Assembly: GCA_024036415.1 (NCBI GenBank)
Contig: JAMWET010007208.1
Location: 298,501 to 362,500 of the forward strand
Source: Prochilodus magdalenae
Lineage: Eukaryota; Chordata; Actinopteri; Characiformes; Prochilodontidae
DNA length: 64,000 bases
Direction of reading: 5' to 3'
Both the position numbers and the translations under genes were made by a program. The notes under the pieces are model-generated. The model saw only the letters and a program-made list of their open reading frames with translations, was not told the DNA's origin and searched no databases. This document shows positions 12,761-34,384 of this stretch, piece by piece. The first letter of the stretch is position 1; each line of letters opens with the position of its first letter.

Positions 12761-14311
12761 AGTGTGAAACTTAAATCTTTAGCATGTCTCACAATGTCAA
12801 ACCTACCAAGCAAGTTTCATTTATGTTGGATGACTCTTTCTGGGAGTAACTATTTGTGCGACTGTTCTTTAAATGGTGAGTGGTACTAATAAGCCTGTTA
12901 ATGTTGACAGCACTGATATATACATAATATTATCACATATTGTTACAAGAGGTTATAGACCTGTTTTTATAACATGACCTCACGTCCAAATTATGTAAAA
13001 ACAACCCTGTACAGCAGCTGCGGGAGCCTCTCGAGAGACTTTGCACATTGCTTTATCATTTAACATAGTCAAAAAAGTTGCGTGTGTTCTTCTGCTCGAT
13101 GTACGCACCTCTCCAAGGATAAGCTGCTAAACGCTTATCCTAATCATCCAAACACAGCACCGAGAGCGACGGGCTGAGTGAGTAGATCCACATCTGTTTG
13201 TGTTTTAAGGAGCCTGCCTTTATGTACTATCATTTAAAGCACTGCGAATGATCGGGTCTTTCTAAGCATCTGTGCATCTACATGTGTTCACCTAATTATA
13301 TTAACTCCAGTGAAACCCTATAAAAGTGTTGGCGGCATGATAAAGTGTGAGGCAGGCTGTCAGTGGTGGAGGGTTTCGTGTTAGGCCCGTGTTAGCAGAC
13401 ACATGGCAGCTTGTTAAATGAGATTACAGGACACTGGCCGTGTGGCTGAGACGAAACCTAAGCCTGAAATTGTGGTGAGCTACAGATTGCGGTCTGGGTT
13501 ACACAGGGCTAAATATCCACCACCTAAACACTCGCACAGAAGGAATCGGCCCAAAACAAGCACCATCCGAAAACATGTCATGTTGCCCAAATGTGTCCAT
13601 TGTATTCAAATGGCAGAGCTGTGCCAAAAGATACACAGCATTGTTTCAGCCTCCCTGCCTCGTGAAGATTGAGACTGACATGATCATTTTCAAGAGGTGC
13701 TGACACCACACTAAAGTCTGTTAGAGCAGCAGCACGCATCAGTAACCCAAAAGGCCTTTACCTTAAAGGCTTTAAACGAGGAGGCAGTGTTCTTTGCTAG
13801 CCTCTGTTTCCAAAACAAGAAACTTTCATTGCTTCTCGAAACCAAGTACCGCTGATTTGTAATGGCAGAACATACTATTCTTGTTAGTAGCCTAAAGCAG
13901 GCTACGCTTCAAACGGCGGGAAGGGCGCGCTTCAAACAGCAATAGAACTGAACAAAACCAATCGCCAAACTCAGTTTTGTAAAGGTACTTACAAAGAACC
14001 CGGCGTACATGTCGGCACTGCCAGAGGCGTTATTCGTGCAGTGGATCGGTCAAGTCAGGGCAGAAACATGCTAACCATGAGAAGGCAAATGCAGGCGCCT
14101 TAACCTTTGCAAACATGGTTTTGTGCATCGTGGCATTTTGAAATGTGTCATGACACAACTTATAACAGAGAGCAAGATGCATTCTGTGTTGCAGCAAAGG
14201 TGCACTACAGTGAGAGTAAGTCTGGGTACCCTTAGAAGGTTTCAGATTCATTTCCTAGCAAGCCCGATAGTTCATCTAGCCATATTCTGATACTTTCTGT
14301 AGTAAATTATA
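12761..14311. other. No gene recognised
   Basis: An 84-codon plus-strand ORF at 13418-13672 has no recognisable domain or homology and no splice or composition support. The remainder is non-coding in appearance. Confidence 0.45.
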
Positions 14312-14844
14312 CAGGGATTGGACAATGAAACTGAAACACCTGTCATTTTAGTAAGGGAGGTCTCATGGCTAAATTGGACCAGCCTGGTGGCCAATCTTCA
14401 TTAATTGCACATTGCACCAGTAAGAGCAGAGTGTGAAGGTTCAGTTAGCAGGTAAGAGCACAGTTCTGCTCAAAATACTGCAATGCACACAGCATTATGG
14501 GTGACATACCAGAGTTCAAAAGAGGACAAACTGTTGGTGCACGTCTTGCTGGCGCATCTGTGACCAAGACAGCAAGTCTTTGTGATGTATCAAGAGCCAC
14601 GGTATCCAGGGTAATGTCAGCATACCACCAAGAAGGACGAACCACATCCAACAGGATTAACTGTGGACGCAAGAGGAAGCTGTCTGAAAGGGATGTTCGG
14701 GTGCTAACCCGGATTATATAAAAAAAATATAAAACCACGGCTGCCCAAATGATGCTGTATTGGCCGCAAAAGGAGGCCCTGCACCATACTAATAAATGAT
14801 TGTGGTCTAAAACCAGGTGTTTCAGTTTCATTGTCCAACCCCTG
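14312..14844 (+). mobile_element. 533-bp non-autonomous Tc1-like element, copy 1
   Basis: Inverted termini of about 31 bp (CAGGG.TTGGACAATGAAAC outward) are bounded by TA at 14310-14311 and 14845-14846. It keeps a 74-codon ORF (14497-14721) encoding only the first helix-turn-helix domain (MGDIPEFKRGQTVGARLAGA, then SRATVSRVMSAY). The catalytic domain is deleted. It has the same length as the copy at 37087-37619. Confidence 0.9.
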
Positions 14845-14984
14845 TAGATCCTATCTAAATAAGTGGAGAATAACTGTTTCTAGAATGTATTTTTATGGAA
14901 TGTATTTGATTTTACACTTTTTATTTATTTATATGAAAGTTTAGATTTAGGCTAAAGTTCACATCAAAGGCATCAAATCTTGAC

Positions 14985-15500
14985 TTCAGAGATTTTGACT
15001 TGAACTCGTACACCAGAGACTTGAGACTTGACTCAGACTTACATGGGTAAGACTCAAGTCTTGACTCAAACTTGCACCTGAAAGACTCAAGCCTTGACTC
15101 ACCTTATGGCTGTGAAACTCAAGGCTTGACTTAGACCTGCCCCTGGGAGACTCAAGACTTGACTCAGACTAGCACCTCAAACATGTAAGGTCTGACAAGC
15201 ACCTCAGAGACTAAAGACTTAATTTGAACTTGCCCCTGGAAAGCTCAAGACTTAACTTAAACTTAGACCTGGGAAACTCGAAACTTGACTTGGACTTGTG
15301 CCTGGGAGACACAGGACTTCATTTGAACTTGCACATCAGAGACTCAGGAATTGACTCAGACCTGTGCCTCAGAGAGGGACTCAGAACATGACTTAGAATT
15401 GCACCTCAGAGACTCTGGACTAAAGTGACTTGGACCGAGACTTCAAAGAAATGAGACTGAACTTAGATCTCAAAGATTTGAGATTTGAGAGTCTGCTCCA
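14985..15500. repeat. Degenerate minisatellite, period about 34 bp
   Basis: The phrase GAGACTCAAGACTTGACTCA followed by GACTTGCACCT recurs about fifteen times with substitutions and small indels. A stray remnant of the same phrase is at 17585-17640, on the far side of the CT minisatellite. Confidence 0.75.
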
Positions 15501-16500
15501 CACAGTCCTGAGACTCGACTATTGATTTTAAGATAATGCACTAGCGGTGGAGCTCAGCAGGTAAAGTAGAATGCAGTTTTCAACTAATCGTTATTAGGTA
15601 AATGTAATTAGTTACTGTACCTAAGTAGTTTTTCAGTGTATCTGTCCTTTACTGAAGTTTTCCATTCTGGATAACTTTGTACTCTAACTCCACTACATAT
15701 CAAACTCCACTGTCTCACCGTTGTACTCCACTACATTATTGAAAATGTGTAGTTCCTTCATCCAAACAAGCTTATGCATGGATTCTTGGCATCCATGGAA
15801 ATGTCCATTTCAGGCGTGGACTACATCAAGTACCACCTGCAGGAAGGCAGGTAAAGCAGGATGGGGTTAGGAAACATATTGTCAGACGCATTGTATAGAA
15901 ACGTGTACACATGCACTCGTGACTGGCGAGTGTCTTTTTCTGCATTTATACAAACACTCCTTGTATGTTTATGAACAGAGATCTACAGATACAATATGGT
16001 AAGGAAAGCTCAGATGTTATCCTGTTTAAATCAAGTTTTTATTAAGCTTACATTTGTTACTAAGCCGCAAATAAATCTTAAACTGAAACTGAAAAGTTTT
16101 TTTTGGTTCTAGCTAATGAAATGTGTTCCCTTTCAGTGTTCTGTGCTGATTTGAGCAGACATCAGTGTCAGACTAATGAATGAGCTTCTATTAAAGACTG
16201 GTGGACTGAGAGACACTAGAGTCTCTTCACCTACAGGGGCTGATTAAGAGTCCTGTTCCAGAAATGATAATAGGACATTAGAGCCCTAATAAACCATGCC
16301 ACTGTTACTCTCCATACTTAAGCACATTTAAGAGGAAACACTTTTGTACTTTGACTGAAGTGGAGGTCTAAAGGGAGCATATTTACTTTTACTGGGGGAA
16401 TATTTTATCTTGGGTATCTCTACTTTAACTCAACTACATGGTTTGTGTACTTTGTCCATTGCTGCTACTATACCGTCAGTGTGCGCAGTATATAGCCTAC
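15501..16500. mobile_element. Fragments of a foldback element sharing sequence with 33925-34320
   Basis: 16185-16460 (AAGACTGGTGGACTGAGAGA, then CATACTTAAGCACATTT, AGTGGAGGTCTAAAGGGAG and TGGGTATCTCTACTT) matches parts of both arms of the element at 33925-34320. 15570-15740 carries the related ACTCCACTACAT motif. No clean termini. Confidence 0.5.
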
Positions 16501-16814
16501 TGTTTAAAAAGTAATATAGTTATATAGGCACGCTAATCTTTTTGGAGTCACTACTGTTTTGGCATGCAACTGATAGTCGAAGTTTTGCATTTTTAAGGTT
16601 TTTGAAAGTCAAACTGCAACACATTCCATCTCGGGGGAGGCGATGGGGTGGGGTGGTGGTGGGGGTCATACAAATATTCAGCCTCATCCACCTAACACAA
16701 ACAGACAAACCTTATTTTCCTATTAAACCACGAAGCTATTTCAGTTCTTGCCCTCATGGCCAAGAACACGTACGAGCAGGACAAATATTGCCTCCTTTTC
16801 CAAAACCGCAGGTT

Positions 16815-17425
16815 TTCTCTCCAGTTTTCCCTCCTCCTGACTCTTCTCTCTCTCCTTTTCCCTTCTCCTGAGTCTTCTCTCCCTCCTTTTTTCCTCCTCC
16901 TGACTCTTCTCTTTCTCATTTTCCCTCCTCCTCAGTCATCTCCCTCCTTTTCCCTCCTCCTGACTCTTCTCTCTCTCATTTTCCCTCCTCCTGAGTCTTC
17001 TCTCCCTCCTTTTCCCTCCTCCTGACTATTCTCTCTCTCATTTTCCCTCCTCCTGACTCTTCTATCTCTCTTTTTCCCTCCTCCTGACTCTTCTGTCTCT
17101 TTTTCCCTCCTCCTGACTCTTCTGTCTCTCCTTTTCCCTCCTCCTGACTCTTCTCTCTCTCTTTTCCCCCCTCCTGACTCTTCTTTCCCTCCTTCTGACT
17201 CTTCTCTCTGTCTTTTTTCCCCTCCTCCTGACTCTTCTCTCTCTCTTTTTCCCTCCTCCTGACTCTTCTCTCTCTCCTTTTCCCTCCTCCTGACTCCTCT
17301 CTCCCTCCTTTTCTTTCCTCCTGACTCTTCTCTCTCTCTTTTTCCCTCCTCCTGACTCTTCTCTCTCTCTTTTTCCCATCCTCCTGACTCTTCTCTCTCT
17401 CTTTTTTCCCTCTCCTTACTTTCAC
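16815..17425. repeat. Polypyrimidine minisatellite, period about 31 bp
   Basis: About 19 units of the form TTTTTCCCTCCTCCTGACTC followed by TTCTCTCTCTC. The first part alternates GAGTC and GACTC variants as a dimer. One strand is almost pure pyrimidine. Long minus-strand ORFs rich in Arg, Glu, Lys and Gly arise only because no stop occurs in the repeat. Confidence 0.9.
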
Positions 17426-18500
17426 AAAGGGGGTTACTTTGTTACATCAGCAAGACTTATAAAGTGCCTCAAAACTTGAGTTATTTCAGGCACTTGGAAA
17501 ACCTGAGGTGAACCTGAGGCATTTCAAATCAAACAGCGCCCTCTGCTGAGCAGTCACAAGTGTGTCCTTAAAGGAGAATGCGCTTCAGAAACTCGAGATT
17601 TCATTCAGACTTGGGCCTAAGAAACTTGAGGCTTAATAACACTCGTGCTGGTATGCCAAAGACTTCCATGTATAGTGTGGCAGTAATATATACTATAGTT
17701 AGCATGCTAATCAGCTAGCCCTGCCCTTCCTGTCTGGTAATACCTCTTTGTACCTCTAGACGTGATGTGAATGACTGTAGCGAGAGTCCAACGTGAGAGG
17801 ATGAAGTCACACTTCCACGACAGTGTATTCTAACATCTTGTAAATAATAGTACCGGCAAATTCCTCAGAGGAAAGTCTATTGACTTAGTGACCATCTTTG
17901 CAACAAGCCCAGGCAACAGTTTCCAGCCATGCATGACCAGACTACATTCTCTTCGAATGGGCAGAGAACAAAATGCTGAAAGCCGAAGGTCAAATTACTG
18001 TTTCAAATGCATATTCAAATATATATTGAAATCGGTGTTCTGGCTAGTGTGCTTCAGCAGACCTCCACACTAAAGGGCGGCTTTTTACATCGCTACCAGC
18101 TAGCTGATTGGCCCTTTCGCTTTAAAGGGCTTCACATATTGAACACCATGTTGATGTTTCTTCTAGATGCAATATTTCTTCTAGACTGTTGAGTAAACAT
18201 TTGGTAGTGCTAACACTGTGTTATGTTGCCCCCTATGTGCTTTGGAGTATAAATTCAGCAAGTCTTCTGAATTGCTCATTAAATGGTGGTAAATGTTGTT
18301 GTTGTGGTAAATGCTGTGATAATAATGATGTCAGAATAACTAGTTAAGCTAAACAGATTACATTAAAAATCTGTATTTTTCTACAATAATAATAATAATA
18401 ATAATAAAAACATTTCTTTAGGGCTTCTAAAATATTATGATCTGTGAAAAATCAAACACCAAACCAAAGTCTTGGCATCTCACCCTTACTAGCATAATCA
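17426..18500. other. No gene recognised; (AAT)n microsatellite
   Basis: Apart from the short minisatellite remnant at 17585-17640 and an (AAT)n run at 18385-18409, nothing identifiable. Confidence 0.5.
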
Positions 18501-18504
18501 AAGC

Positions 18505-18975
18505 AATCAGCCTTCAAATCAAAGTTTTGGTGTACAAGACCTAGAGAAGCTCAGCCATGCCTTATCTCCTGCCTGGGTTAAATACTGTAGGGGTCTATTA
18601 ACTGGACTTCTTAAAAAGAGCTTTGAACAGCTGCAGCTCATTAGGAATGCTGCTACTAGAGCTGTAACCAGAACCTGGAGAACAGAGCACATTACCCCTG
18701 TAGTAGAATCTTTACACTGGCTTCCAGTTAGTAACAGATTAGGTTATATGCTAAACTGTGGTAAGTGGTTTATACCTTGTGGTTTGGACCTAGCATACAT
18801 CTCTGATATGTTTAAAGGATATAAACTGAGTAGGTCTATTAGATTGATGGACACAGGTCAGCTAGTTGAATCCAATGATTGGAGCAAACTGGCAGAATAA
18901 ACTACATTAGCCCTAAATGAAGCCAATTTTAAATCCAGGTTTAAACTGTTTACATATAGTTGAGGTCTAAGACTC
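18505..18975 (+). mobile_element. CR1/L2-like LINE, 3' end of ORF2 (degenerate)
   Basis: Frame-broken plus-strand translation gives FEQLQLIRNAATRA, then TRTWRTEHITPV and ESLHWLPVSNR, the conserved stretch after the reverse transcriptase of CR1/L2-type LINEs. Later text (GATATGTTTAAAGGATATAA) continues the ORF end. It is 5'-truncated with no functional ORF. Confidence 0.75.
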
Positions 18976-19419
18976 ACACTTTCTTCTCACTGTGTTTTAC
19001 CTTTTTATTATTGTTATTGTTATTATTATTATTACCTTTTAAATATTTTCTTATTTTGCTTTTATGTACTTAATTTAATTACCTGATTTGTGTTGAGTTG
19101 CATTTAAGGCAAACAGGCACATTTAAACAACAGGTGTATGACTAGTAAACTACAATCAACATTATACATACAAACTGGCCATATTTAGGTCGTGTACCAC
19201 ATTGTTTAAGTGGATATTGACTGACACTGTCTGGTGGGTTATGGGTACTACAGCTCATAGCACTTACGCTTTTCTGCATCCAGTAAACCCAATCACAAAA
19301 TCAGTATTTCCCAGTATCAGAGTTCTAAAGAATCTGTTAGATTTTAAAAAGCCCAATAAGTATTTTGTTTTATGTATAGTCTCTGTTTAAAACAGTTGTG
19401 GTTTTGTCCTAAATGTAAA

Positions 19420-19745
19420 TAAAAACAGAATGCAATAATGTGCAAATCATTAAAACCCTACGTTTACTTAAAGGTAGTACACAGACAACATATGAAATGT
19501 TGAATTTGAGAATGTTTTTTGTTTTTTCAGAAACATTTCAAATGTCCATTTTAAATTAATGCCAGCAACACATTTCAAAAATTTGGGACAGAGGAAACCA
19601 AAGACTGGTAAAGTCTCTCATTAGGTTAAAGGGCAGCAGGTCAGTAACATGACTGGGTATAAAAAGAGCATTGCAGAGAGGCGGAGTCTGTCAGAGCTAA
19701 AGATGAGGAGGGCTGACCACTCTATGAAAGAATGAGCAAAAAGTT
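19420..19745 (+). mobile_element. Fragment of a non-autonomous DNA transposon
   Basis: The segment (CAAATCATTAAAACCCTACG, GGTATAAAAAGAGCATTGCA, GATGAGGAGGGCTGACC) has the order of a dispersed fish Tc1-like element related to the one ending near 4105. The right terminus is not seen. Confidence 0.4.
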
Positions 19746-20024
19746 AAACTCAGCATTAAATAATTTAGAGACTTAATCATCTACACTACATCTACAAAAC
19801 CAATACTGGATCCAAAACACAGTTAATTACTGCCCCAATGTAGCCAGTAAACTTCCACACAAAGAAGAAACCAGATATAAAAAGGATACACTGCCACCTG
19901 CTCTGGATCTGAGCTTTTATATATATATCCAAAATCCAGTCCCCAAATGTTCAGGGTGGATTTAAGAGGTGAGGAACTAAGTGGTAAACTTGAACCTATA
20001 TCAATTAGCCACAATGAAAACATT

Positions 20025-20138
20025 TCAAAACTCGACCCCTTAAACTCTAGATTTTAAAAATGTAATCCATGTCTTTGGCATAGATTGACTCTGTACTTGG
20101 GCACCCAATGATTTGCTGGATAAGCATGGCCTTTAGGC
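20025..20138 (-). pseudogene. Decayed partial copy of grk7 exon 4
   Basis: The plus-strand text here tracks the plus-strand text of grk7 exon 4 (22128-22240). ACTCGACCCCTT, CCATGTCTTTGGCATAGA (18 identical bases) and CTTGGGCACCCA occur in the same order with near-equal spacing, followed by GATAAGC..GGCCT.TAGGC. In the minus reading it would correspond to the AGC-tail stretch around PPWVPK and VYAKD. The frame is lost through indels and substitutions, and similarity stops at both edges. It lies about 1.8 kb beyond the grk7 stop, in the same orientation, so a local duplication that then decayed is likely. It is not part of the functional gene. Confidence 0.7.
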
Positions 20139-20204
20139 TCACATTTTGCACAATGTCTCTATAAAAACAGGTTTGTATATTTGCTCCCTGGACAAATAAT
20201 GTAT

Positions 20205-20930
20205 CCTATTTTAGGTGACATTAAATGTACATGTACTAATTATTAATTGTATAGCACTTATATAGTACATGTACTAATTATTAATTGTATAGCACTTATA
20301 TAGTACATGTACTAATTATTAATTGTATAGCACTTATATAGTACATGTACTGAAAAATTGTATGCTGGCATGTATACTCTACATTTTACTAATTATTAAT
20401 AATAGCACTTTTTCATGTTGATTATTAACTGTATAGCATGTATATAGTACATGTACTAATTATTAATTGTATAGCATTTGTATATCATAGCATGTGTTTT
20501 AATTATTTCATTTTATAGCACTGTCTATATAAAACATGTTACTGATTATTATTTGTATCCCTTATATAGTACAACTAAATATCCTTGGGGGTATAAGCAT
20601 GTATATAGTAATGTATAATTATTAATTGTATACACTTATATGTACATGTACATATTAATTGAGTATAGGCACTTATATAGGTTTTGTACTAATTGCTTAA
20701 TTGTATAGTACGGCAAACTTATATAGGTACATGTACTAATTATCCTATGTATAGCACTTATATCCACATGTATGGCAATTATTAATTGTATAGCACTTAT
20801 ATAGCAAATGTGACTGATTGACAAACTAATTGATGATGAACATTCAGGGAATTATTAATCTGTATACATGTATCTGTAAAATGTCCTAATTATGATTAGA
20901 TAATTCTTTTGAACTTATCTATGGGTACAT
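20205..20930. repeat. AT-rich minisatellite, period 38 bp
   Basis: Three near-perfect units of ACATGTACTAATTATTAATT then GTATAGCACTTATATAGT lie at about 20229-20345, followed by progressively diverged copies to about 20930. ATGTAC is itself palindromic. No coding content. Confidence 0.85.
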
Positions 20931-21480
20931 CCACTGAATTACCAGTATAGCATATATACACTACAAAGTAAATGGTAGGAACTTGCAAGCAAGTACCATG
21001 AACTGTAATGTAAGTACCGGTAATGTACTAGACAGTGTCAGTCAAAACCCACCCAGGGGGGCCTTCAAATCCAGATCAGTGACTGATTCAGCCTGTCACA
21101 GCTAATGTTGTTCCCACTGAAGAGGACAGCAAGTCTGTTTACACACAATATAAATAAGATCTTATTGTCTATTCCTATATTTGTTATTGACTATCACACA
21201 TGACCTATTGTTATCTGACTGTTGTAATTTAGCTTCTGAACAATATAGCCATTTTGGTACACCTAATGTTTAGATTCATACATATTTCCTTTAGAATGAA
21301 TTTCCAACATAACTACAGGCTTTGACAGGTCTTTGGTTTTGATGTCGAGTGACAGCAGCAGCAGCAGCAGCAGCACACTTCAGATGCATCTGGGATAGGT
21401 TTTAATTTTTTGCGCATGGACAAATGATGCAAAGATACAAAGTTATGCATATGGCCAAGCCTCTTAATGTCCAGTTACTT
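20931..21480. other. No gene; (CAG)n trinucleotide run
   Basis: About eight CAG/AGC units lie at 21352-21376 without an open frame that would use them as polyglutamine. The rest is unremarkable. Confidence 0.5.
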
Positions 21481-21487
21481 ATGATGA

Positions 21488-21672
21488 CCTGTGGTTGGTG
21501 TGGCGCGGCGCATAACACCATTGTGCAAGATGGGGTTTGATTCCTGGTCTGGGTAACTATGCTGTGCTGCAACAATAATGTCCTTGGGCAAGACTCCTAA
21601 CACTACATTGGCCTACCTGTAATATGAATAAACTTACGTCGCTCTGGATAAGCTAAATGCCATAAATGTAAT
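21488..21672 (+). mobile_element. tRNA-derived SINE, copy 1
   Basis: It runs from a tRNA-like head with a degenerate B box (GGGTTTGATTCC) through CCTTGGGCAAGACTCCTAAC to the tail CGCTCTGGATAAGCTAAATG, ending CCATAAATGTA. It has the same order as the copies at 22926-23125 (inverted) and 48500-50500. Confidence 0.75.
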
Positions 21673-21956
21673 ATAGAAGACTATAATAATGTATATAAGC
21701 AAAGGGCTCTGCTTCCTTTCCTGGCTCACTTATCATAAAAGCACATCCCTTTAAAGTTGATGGTCTGCAATTTCAAAACGCTTGTCAATGTTTGATTTCA
21801 AGGTCAAAGTGTTGGTGTAACCAAAACAACCAATGTTGGTGAATTGCTATCAGATGGCACCATACAAACAATACTTGTTTTTCATGAATGAAGAAGATCA
21901 GCTTTAAGGCTACTCTTCCTTCTGCTTTAAGGCTACTCTTCCAGGCACTGACTTTT

Positions 21957-32623
<10,667 letters not shown>

Positions 32624-33380
32624 GGCTGAAGGTCAGTTTAGAGCCCCCTACGTGGAGCTACAGTGAGAATGACCAGGAACTGAAGTGTTAGAGCTGCTGA
32701 AGAACCTTAAAATGGATCTTATTAAAGGTGTGTGAGTTGTAATGTTTAAACAACCCACAAAACCCAAAGTATCTTTTTTGTGCTCCTGTCCCGGTGTGTA
32801 TGAACAGCTTTGAGTTTCACCCGACACTAATAGTCTGAAGCTACTCGGGATAATAGGCAAGCCCTCTCAGTGGCACTCACGTAATTGCTCATGTAGAATT
32901 AAATACCTTGGCAGGGGATTTTCCTCCTAAGTAAGTGTCTTTGTGAGCTTATTTGTGGGTTGTGGGTTTCTTTAAGAGGATTTGGGATAAGTAAGTTTAG
33001 CCACTACTCCAAGTACAAGTGCCGGCCAAGGTGGACACCACTTAGAGAGGTCAGTTGCAGGCTGTCGAAATATTATAGGTGGTAGAATATTATGCTTAAG
33101 CACAGGTATGTGAAATAAACATGCGGAAGTAGTAGGCTTACTCTGATGTCCATATCTACGTAAATATCAAGTGACATTGAAGTTAACGTTCCCTAATCTT
33201 CAAAACAACATCCCATCAATATGATATCGAGAAATCATGAGGAGGCCCAGTTTTTAAGGTTGGCTTTATCTAAAACAAACCGTTTCAGGTGTAAGCAGTT
33301 TTAGAGGTTTCTGAAGATTATGGTTAAGACACATGGTGGGCAAAGTATATAACCATAAGGTATGAGTTAAAGTAGAGATC
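32624..33380. promoter_or_regulatory. Region upstream of grk7; promoter expected here
   Basis: This contains the 5' flank of grk7. No TATA box or clear CRX/OTX core (TAATCC) could be pinned by eye, so the placement rests only on position relative to the start codon. Confidence 0.3.
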
Positions 33381-33389
33381 TCCTAGGTA

Positions 33390-33400
33390 GGTAGGTAGAG

Positions 33401-33469
<69 letters not shown>

Positions 33470-33470
33470 C
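33390..33470. repeat. (GATA)n microsatellite
   Basis: About 18 near-perfect GATA/AGAT units directly abut the LINE end beginning TTTATTGATCCCAGAGGGAA at 33471, as is usual for the 3' tail of such LINEs. A short (GTAG)n run precedes it. Confidence 0.95.
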
Positions 33471-33915
33471 TTTATTGATCCCAGAGGGAAATTCAAGGCA
33501 TCCAGTAGCAGATATACAAACTATATAGAAGTAACAACAGAAGCACAAGATAGAGTTGTACAGATAGAGACAGAGATACAATATAAAGTATGAAAGTATA
33601 AAAATAGAGTCCTTAGTGTCTGTGTAAAGTATAAAGTATAAATGGAGGTAGTGGTAAACCATTTGCTGAGCAAATTAAGAAGATGGCTGTGGGGGACAGC
33701 AGTCTGCCACTGAATGAGCTCCTCTGCCTGATGATCGTGCTGTGCAGAGGATGGTGAACATTGTCCATGATGTTCAGCAGCTTGTTGAGGGCTCTCCTCT
33801 CTGCCAGTGGTGTTAAGGACTCCAGCTCTAGTCCCAGCACAGAACCAGCTTTCCTCACCAGCCTGTCGAGTCGTCCAGCATCCCTCCTGCTGATACTGCC
33901 TCCACTGTAAACCAT
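33471..33915 (-). mobile_element. LINE 3' end (ORF2 C-terminus)
   Basis: Minus-strand translation gives SGGSISRRDAGRLDRLVRKA, then GSVLGLELESL, LLNIMDNVHHPLH and QRSSFSGRLL, the conserved C-terminus of CR1/L2-like fish LINE ORF2. 5'-truncated; the GATA tail is on the expected side. A 100-codon open stretch remains. Confidence 0.85.
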
Positions 33916-33924
33916 TCCTTCAGT

Positions 33925-34322
33925 AAAAGTATAAGTTTCTCCCTTTTGACCTCCACTGGAGTAAAAGTACTAAAGTATTTACCTTTAAATGTACTTAAGT
34001 ATGGAGAGTACAGTAGCCTGATTGTTATGGCTAAAGAGACTCTAGTGTCTCTCGGCCCACCAGTCTTTTAACAGATGGTTATTAATGACTCGAACAGTTC
34101 AAAACAAGCTCTAAACAAAGTGACTTCTGTTTCCTGATTGGTGTCCATTTAGACATTTAGTCATGCTGCTTTTACTTTCCATACTTAAGTACATTTGATG
34201 GTAAGTACTTTTACTCAAGTGGAGGTCTAAAGGGAGGAACTTCCACTTTTACTGGAGGAATATTTCACCTTGGGTATCTCTACTTAAACTCAACTACGTG
34301 GTTTGTGTACCAGCACCTCCAG
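33925..34322. mobile_element. Foldback element with long inverted arms
   Basis: The left arm (CTCCCTTTTGACCTCCACTG, GTAAAAGTACTAAAGTA, ATGTACTTAAGTATGGA) is the approximate reverse complement of the right arm (TCCATACTTAAGTACAT, TTTTACTCAAGTGGAGGTC, TAAAGGGAGG). Arms of about 100 bp flank a loop containing GACTCTAGTGTCTCTCGG. Parts recur at 16185-16460. Confidence 0.75.
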
Positions 34323-34384
34323 GAAATTGAGCGGTGTAGATGAGTGAGTAAGTGAGTGAGTGAATATTTTAAATAGGTGTTTAC

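Noticed and set aside
13418..13672. An 84-codon plus-strand ORF
   Set aside because: Basic and Pro/His-containing but without recognisable motifs, conserved context or splice signals. Its length is expected by chance in 64 kb.
16976..17425. A 149-codon Arg/Glu/Lys/Gly-rich minus-strand ORF
   Set aside because: It arises from a purine strand without stop codons in the CT minisatellite. Overlapping frames give similar low-complexity peptides.
21352..21376. Polyglutamine-coding CAG tract
   Set aside because: No supported exon contains it, so it is a simple repeat.
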